A program made the position numbers and the translations under genes. 64,000 nt of DNA from Pseudomonas japonica (lineage in GTDB: Bacteria; Pseudomonadota; Gammaproteobacteria; Pseudomonadales; Pseudomonadaceae): assembly GCF_013522925.1 (NCBI RefSeq), contig NZ_JAAMQU010000005.1, positions 310,001 through 374,000 on the forward strand. Reading direction: 5' to 3'. Below the pieces are notes generated by a model. That model was not told the DNA's origin and did no database searches. It was given only the letters and a program-made list of their open reading frames with translations. Shown in pieces: positions 61,016 through 64,000 of the stretch (position 1 is the stretch's first letter; every line of letters starts with the position of its first letter).

Positions 61016-61825
61016 ATGGTTCGCGCTTCCCTGTTTACCCCGCTACGGGTACTGCTATTCAGTGCCGGCCTGATTGCCGGCGCCGCTCATGCCGCCGATG
61101 CGCCTTTGAAGGTAGGCACCACCGCCGCCTTTGCCATTCCCCTCGAAGCCGCTGTGGCGGAGGCAGAGAAGCAAGGGCTCAAGGTGGAGCTGGTGGAGTA
61201 CACCGACTGGATCGCGCCCAACGTGAGCCTGGCCGCTGGCGACATCGACGTGAACTACTTCCAGCACATCCCCTTCCTGGAAAATGCGAAGCAGGCGGCA
61301 GGGTTCGACCTGGTGCCTTACGCGCCCGGCATCATCAACAACGTGGGCCTGTACTCCAAGCGTTTCAAAAGCTTCAACGACTTGCCACAGGGCGCATCGG
61401 TTGCAATTGCGAACGACCCGATCAACAGCGGTCGGGGCCTTCAGCTGCTGGCCAAGGCCGGGCTTATCGGGCTCAAGCCAGGTGTGGGCTACAAGGCCAC
61501 CGAAGACGATATCGTCAGCAACCCCAAGCAGCTGAAAATCCTTCAGGTGGAGGCGGTGCAGCTGGTAAGGGCGTATGACGACGCCGATCTGGTGCAGGGC
61601 TACCCGGCCTATATTCGCCTGGCCAAGACGTTCGACCCCGAGTCCGCGCTGCTCTTCGACGGCCTGGACCATCCGGAATACGTGATTCAGTTTGTGATTC
61701 AGCCCCAGAAGAAAGACGACCCCCGGCTGGCCAGATTCATTGATATCTACCAGCACTCGCCAGTGGTGAAGGCGGCGTTGGACAAGTCTCTGGGCACGCT
61801 GTACCAGGTCGGCTGGAAGGGGTAA
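61016..61825 (+). CDS. metQ: methionine ABC transporter substrate-binding protein (MetQ/NlpA family)
   Basis: 269-residue binding protein for methionine. The N-terminus is a signal peptide (RVLLFSAGLIAGAAHA) but there is no lipobox cysteine, unlike MetQ/NlpA of E. coli, so it is probably free in the periplasm. Conserved: KVGTTAAFAIPLEAAVAEAEKQGLKVELVEYTDW, GDIDVNYFQHIPFLENAKQ and IANDPINSGRGLQLLAKAGLIGL. ATG 61016 follows GAGG; an ATG at 60974 would precede the signal. First of metQ-metN-metI. Confidence 0.9.
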   Translation: MVRASLFTPLRVLLFSAGLIAGAAHAADAPLKVGTTAAFAIPLEAAVAEAEKQGLKVELVEYTDWIAPNVSLAAGDIDVNYFQHIPFLENAKQAAGFDLVPYAPGIINNVGLYSKRFKSFNDLPQGASVAIANDPINSGRGLQLLAKAGLIGLKPGVGYKATEDDIVSNPKQLKILQVEAVQLVRAYDDADLVQGYPAYIRLAKTFDPESALLFDGLDHPEYVIQFVIQPQKKDDPRLARFIDIYQHSPVVKAALDKSLGTLYQVGWKG

Positions 61826-61828
61826 GCC

Positions 61829-62944
61829 ATGAGTGCCCCTTCGCTACGCTTGATCGATAACACGTGCCTGGCCGAAACCAGCCAAGCACCCGACCCTGCT
61901 CGGGCCGCACCGCAGATCCGCCTTCAGGGCGTGAGCAAGGTGTATCAAGGCCCGCTCGGGCCCGTGCAAGCGCTCCGGGATATCAACCTGGAGATTCAGC
62001 GGGGCGAGGTCTTCGGCATTATCGGGCGAAGTGGCGCTGGCAAATCGTCCCTGTTGCGTACATTGAATCGCCTGGAGTCGCCGACGGCCGGCGACGTGAT
62101 CCTGGACCAGATCAACCTGAGGACTTTGAACGAAGATCAACTGGTAGAAGCGCGCCGCGGCATTGGTATGATCTTCCAGCACTTCAACCTGATGTCGGCA
62201 AAAACAGTGGCGCAGAACGTGGAGCTGCCCCTGAAGGTCGCTGGCGTGTCTCGGGCGATACGGGAGCGCAAGGTCGCCGAGCTGCTGGCCCTGGTGGGGC
62301 TGGAGGGCAAGCACCATGTTTACCCCGCGCAGTTGTCCGGCGGCCAGAAGCAGCGCGTGGGTATTGCCCGCGCGCTCGTGCATGACCCCGCCGTATTGCT
62401 GTGCGACGAAGCGACTTCCGCGCTGGACCCCGAAACCACCGCCTCCATCCTGCACCTGCTGCGCGATATCAACCAGCGCCTTGGCCTCACCATCGTGTTG
62501 ATCACCCATGAGATGGCGGTCATCCGGGATATCTGTGATCGCGTGGTAGTGCTCGAACAGGGCGAGGTGGTAGAGCAAGGGCCGGTGTGGCAGGTATTCG
62601 GTAATCCACGCCATGAGGTAAGCCGTACCTTGCTCGCCCCGCTACAACATGGCCTGCCCGCCGCGCTCGCAGGTCGCCTGCAACCCGTTCAGCACCCCGG
62701 CGCGTCGCTGGTGCTGGCGTTACGCTTCACCGGCGCCAGTGCGACCGAGCCGGACTTGTCCGGGCTGTTCCGTGCCTTGGGCGGGCATGTACGGCTGCTG
62801 CACGGCGGCATCGGGCAAATCCAAGGGCACACGCTGGGCCAGCTGGTGATTTCGGTGGCCCAGTCGCCGCTGGAACCTGCTCAGTTGATCGAGCGCGCCG
62901 GCCAGTGGGCCGAACAGGTAGAGGTACTGGGTTATGTGGATTGA
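61829..62944 (+). CDS. metN: methionine ABC transporter ATP-binding protein
   Basis: 371-residue ATPase. Walker [11 protein letters not shown]-loop [14 protein letters not shown], signature [19 protein letters not shown], Walker [22 protein letters not shown]-loop ITHEM. The last ~90 residues form an NIL domain that binds methionine and shuts the transporter when the cell is replete, diagnostic of MetN. An extra ~30 residues precede the ATPase fold. It overlaps metI by 11 bp. Confidence 0.94.
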   Translation: MSAPSLRLIDNTCLAETSQAPDPARAAPQIRLQGVSKVYQGPLGPVQALRDINLEIQRGEVFGIIGRSGAGKSSLLRTLNRLESPTAGDVILDQINLRTLNEDQLVEARRGIGMIFQHFNLMSAKTVAQNVELPLKVAGVSRAIRERKVAELLALVGLEGKHHVYPAQLSGGQKQRVGIARALVHDPAVLLCDEATSALDPETTASILHLLRDINQRLGLTIVLITHEMAVIRDICDRVVVLEQGEVVEQGPVWQVFGNPRHEVSRTLLAPLQHGLPAALAGRLQPVQHPGASLVLALRFTGASATEPDLSGLFRALGGHVRLLHGGIGQIQGHTLGQLVISVAQSPLEPAQLIERAGQWAEQVEVLGYVD

Positions 62945-63578
62945 TCGCTTGCTGCAAGGTGCGCTGGATACCTTGTTGATGGTAGGGCTGAGCTCCCTGA
63001 TTGCACTGCTGGTGGGCATTCCCATGGCGGTGATTCTGGTGACCAGTGACCGCGGCGGCATCTTCGAAGCGCCCGTGGTGAACCGCTTGCTGGGTGGCTT
63101 CGTGAACCTGTTCCGGTCCATTCCGTTTTTGATCCTGATGGTGGCGCTGATCCCCTTCACCCGGTGGATCGTCGGCACTACTTATGGGGTATGGGCCGCA
63201 GTGGTACCGCTCACACTCGCCGCTACGCCGTTCTTCGCCCGTATCGCCGAAGTAAGCTTGCGTGAGGTGGACCACGGCCTGATCGAAGCCGCCCAGGCCA
63301 TGGGCTGCCGCCGCTGGCACATCATCTGGCACGTACTGCTGCCCGAAGCCCGGCCCGGCATTGTCGGGGGCTTCACGATTACCTTGGTCACCATGATCAA
63401 CAGTTCAGCCATGGCCGGCGCGGTCGGTGCCGGTGGCCTGGGGGATATCGCCTACCGGTATGGGTATCAGCGCTTCGACACCCAGGTAATGCTCACCGTG
63501 ATCGTGCTGCTGGTGGCGTTGGTGGCGGTGATCCAGTTGGGTGGCGACAGGCTGGCGCAGCGGCTGAACAAGCGCTGA
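62934..63578 (+). CDS. metI: methionine ABC transporter permease
   Basis: 214-residue permease of the MetI type, about five helices. Conserved: [115 protein letters not shown]. Starts within metN by 11 bp, so translation is coupled. Followed by REP-like repeats. Confidence 0.95.
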   Translation: MWIDRLLQGALDTLLMVGLSSLIALLVGIPMAVILVTSDRGGIFEAPVVNRLLGGFVNLFRSIPFLILMVALIPFTRWIVGTTYGVWAAVVPLTLAATPFFARIAEVSLREVDHGLIEAAQAMGCRRWHIIWHVLLPEARPGIVGGFTITLVTMINSSAMAGAVGAGGLGDIAYRYGYQRFDTQVMLTVIVLLVALVAVIQLGGDRLAQRLNKR

Positions 63579-63593
63579 TATCCAGCCTGCCGG

Positions 63594-63631
63594 AGCCTGT
63601 TTGTAGCAGCCAAGCTTGCTTGCGACAGGCT
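63594..63631. repeat. REP-like palindrome after metI
   Basis: AGCCTGT (63594-63600) and ACAGGCT (63625-63631) are inverted arms around TTTGTAGCAGCC (63600-63611) and AAGCTTGCTTGCG. The 12-mer also occurs, on the other strand, in both repeats near 12350 and 12460. It lies between convergent metI and the RND gene, the usual REP site. Confidence 0.65.
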
Positions 63632-63660
63632 TCACATCAGTGATACGCCGTTATCGCACT

Positions 63661-63702
63661 TATTCGCGAGCTACGCCTTCGGTTCCGCTCAGCTCCCACA
63701 AG
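63661..63702. repeat. Second REP-like element
   Basis: TTCGCGAGCT (around 63663-63672) and AGCTC (63691-63695) followed by CCACAAGG resemble Pseudomonas REP ends. It is 30 bp from the first element, in the same convergent gap, and may form a pair with it. Confidence 0.5.
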
Positions 63703-63749
63703 GTTCGCGTTAATACCCTAAGGGGTTCAGTTCAGCGCACGTATCACAC

Positions 63750-64000
63750 CTACTCCTTCACCCGATACCAGGCCACATAGAGCGCCGGCAGGAACAGCAG
63801 CGTGAGCAGCGTGGCGCTGATGATGCCGCCGATCATGGCGTAGGCCATGGGCCCCCAGAACACTTCCCGGGCGATGGGGATCATGCCCAGGCTTGCCGCG
63901 GCCGCCGTGAGCAGGATCGGCCTGCGCCGGTGCTGGGTCGCTTCCACTACCGCATCCCACGGCTTGTAGCCATCGCGCTCGAAGATGTCGATCTGGGTCA
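63750..64000 (-). CDS. RND efflux transporter permease, C-terminal part
   Basis: Frame continues beyond the right edge, so only the last ~83 residues are seen: TQIDIFERDGYKPWDAVVEATQ, then two membrane helices with RRRPILLTAAAASLGMIPIAREVFWGPMAYAMIGGIISATLLTLLFLPALYVAWYRVKE. This is the end of an AcrB/MexB-superfamily pump (helices 11-12). The conserved REVFWGPMAYAMIGG is common in several RND subfamilies, so the substrate is open. The short tail after the last helix differs from AcrB itself. Confidence 0.88.
   Translation of the reverse strand, partial: TQIDIFERDGYKPWDAVVEATQHRRRPILLTAAAASLGMIPIAREVFWGPMAYAMIGGIISATLLTLLFLPALYVAWYRVKE

Overview
The window is GC-rich chromosomal DNA from a Pseudomonas, most likely of the P. 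putida/P. fluorescens side of the genus. This rests on the gene neighbourhoods (ilvD-folA-thyA-lgt-ptsP-rppH-ilvA-rpiA-serA, then the spu polyamine cluster, then ssu/lsfA/tau), on REP-type palindromes ending in TTTGTAGCAGCC, and on cadR with its three cysteines and C-terminal histidines. It is recalled from family knowledge, not from a search. No rRNA, tRNA, prophage, insertion sequence or CRISPR array was seen. Both ends cut genes: an rlmI-like rRNA methyltransferase at the left and an RND efflux pump at the right.

Bases 1-29000 are mostly core metabolism: MFS exporter, MgtE Mg2+ channel with a strongly folded leader, IlvD, dihydrofolate reductase, a membrane protein/GTPase pair (DUF2868/DUF3482), the divergent cadA-cadR metal efflux module, two REP-like repeats 110 bp apart, thyA and lgt, a TauE/SafE carrier, an NRDE protein, ptsP, rppH, a HAD phosphatase, ilvA, rpiA, two tandem SdiA-regulated-like proteins, an FAH-family enzyme, serA with a clear terminator, an overlapping 2OG-oxygenase/DUF523 pair, a DUF2059 secreted protein and an alpha/beta hydrolase.

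Bases 29180-39580 hold polyamine uptake and breakdown. The leftward series spuB-spuC-spuD-spuE-spuF-spuG-spuH supplies a gamma-glutamylpolyamine synthetase, a transaminase, two binding proteins, an ATPase and two permeases. A second synthetase (spuI-like) runs rightward. The 745-bp gap between the two synthetases has a 10-codon ORF behind a strong ribosome site, an NtrC-type dyad and a Crc/Hfq-type AACAACAA just before the spuI ribosome site. A TetR regulator and a lone TerD protein follow.

Bases 40978-63578 are dominated by sulfur acquisition: ssuEADCB plus a molbindin-like ssuF, lsfA, tauABCD, epsC, dcyD, the cystine transporter tcyJ-tcyL-tcyN, and metQ-metN-metI. Interspersed are a phosphate transporter, an orphan HigA-like antitoxin, an esterase-like protein, an SDR and betT. 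Together they would take up alkanesulfonates, taurine, cystine and D-/L-methionine, release sulfite or sulfide and feed cysteine synthesis. A 12-mer, AAACGGTTATTT, lies 90-108 bp upstream of both epsC and metQ, and its core lies at a similar distance upstream of lsfA. betT is preceded by a 42-bp near-perfect palindrome that looks like a TetR-family operator.

Nothing here is a clear new defence or mobile system. The most interesting leads are regulatory: the mgtE leader, the betT operator, the shared sulfur-gene motif and the spuB/spuI intergenic region.
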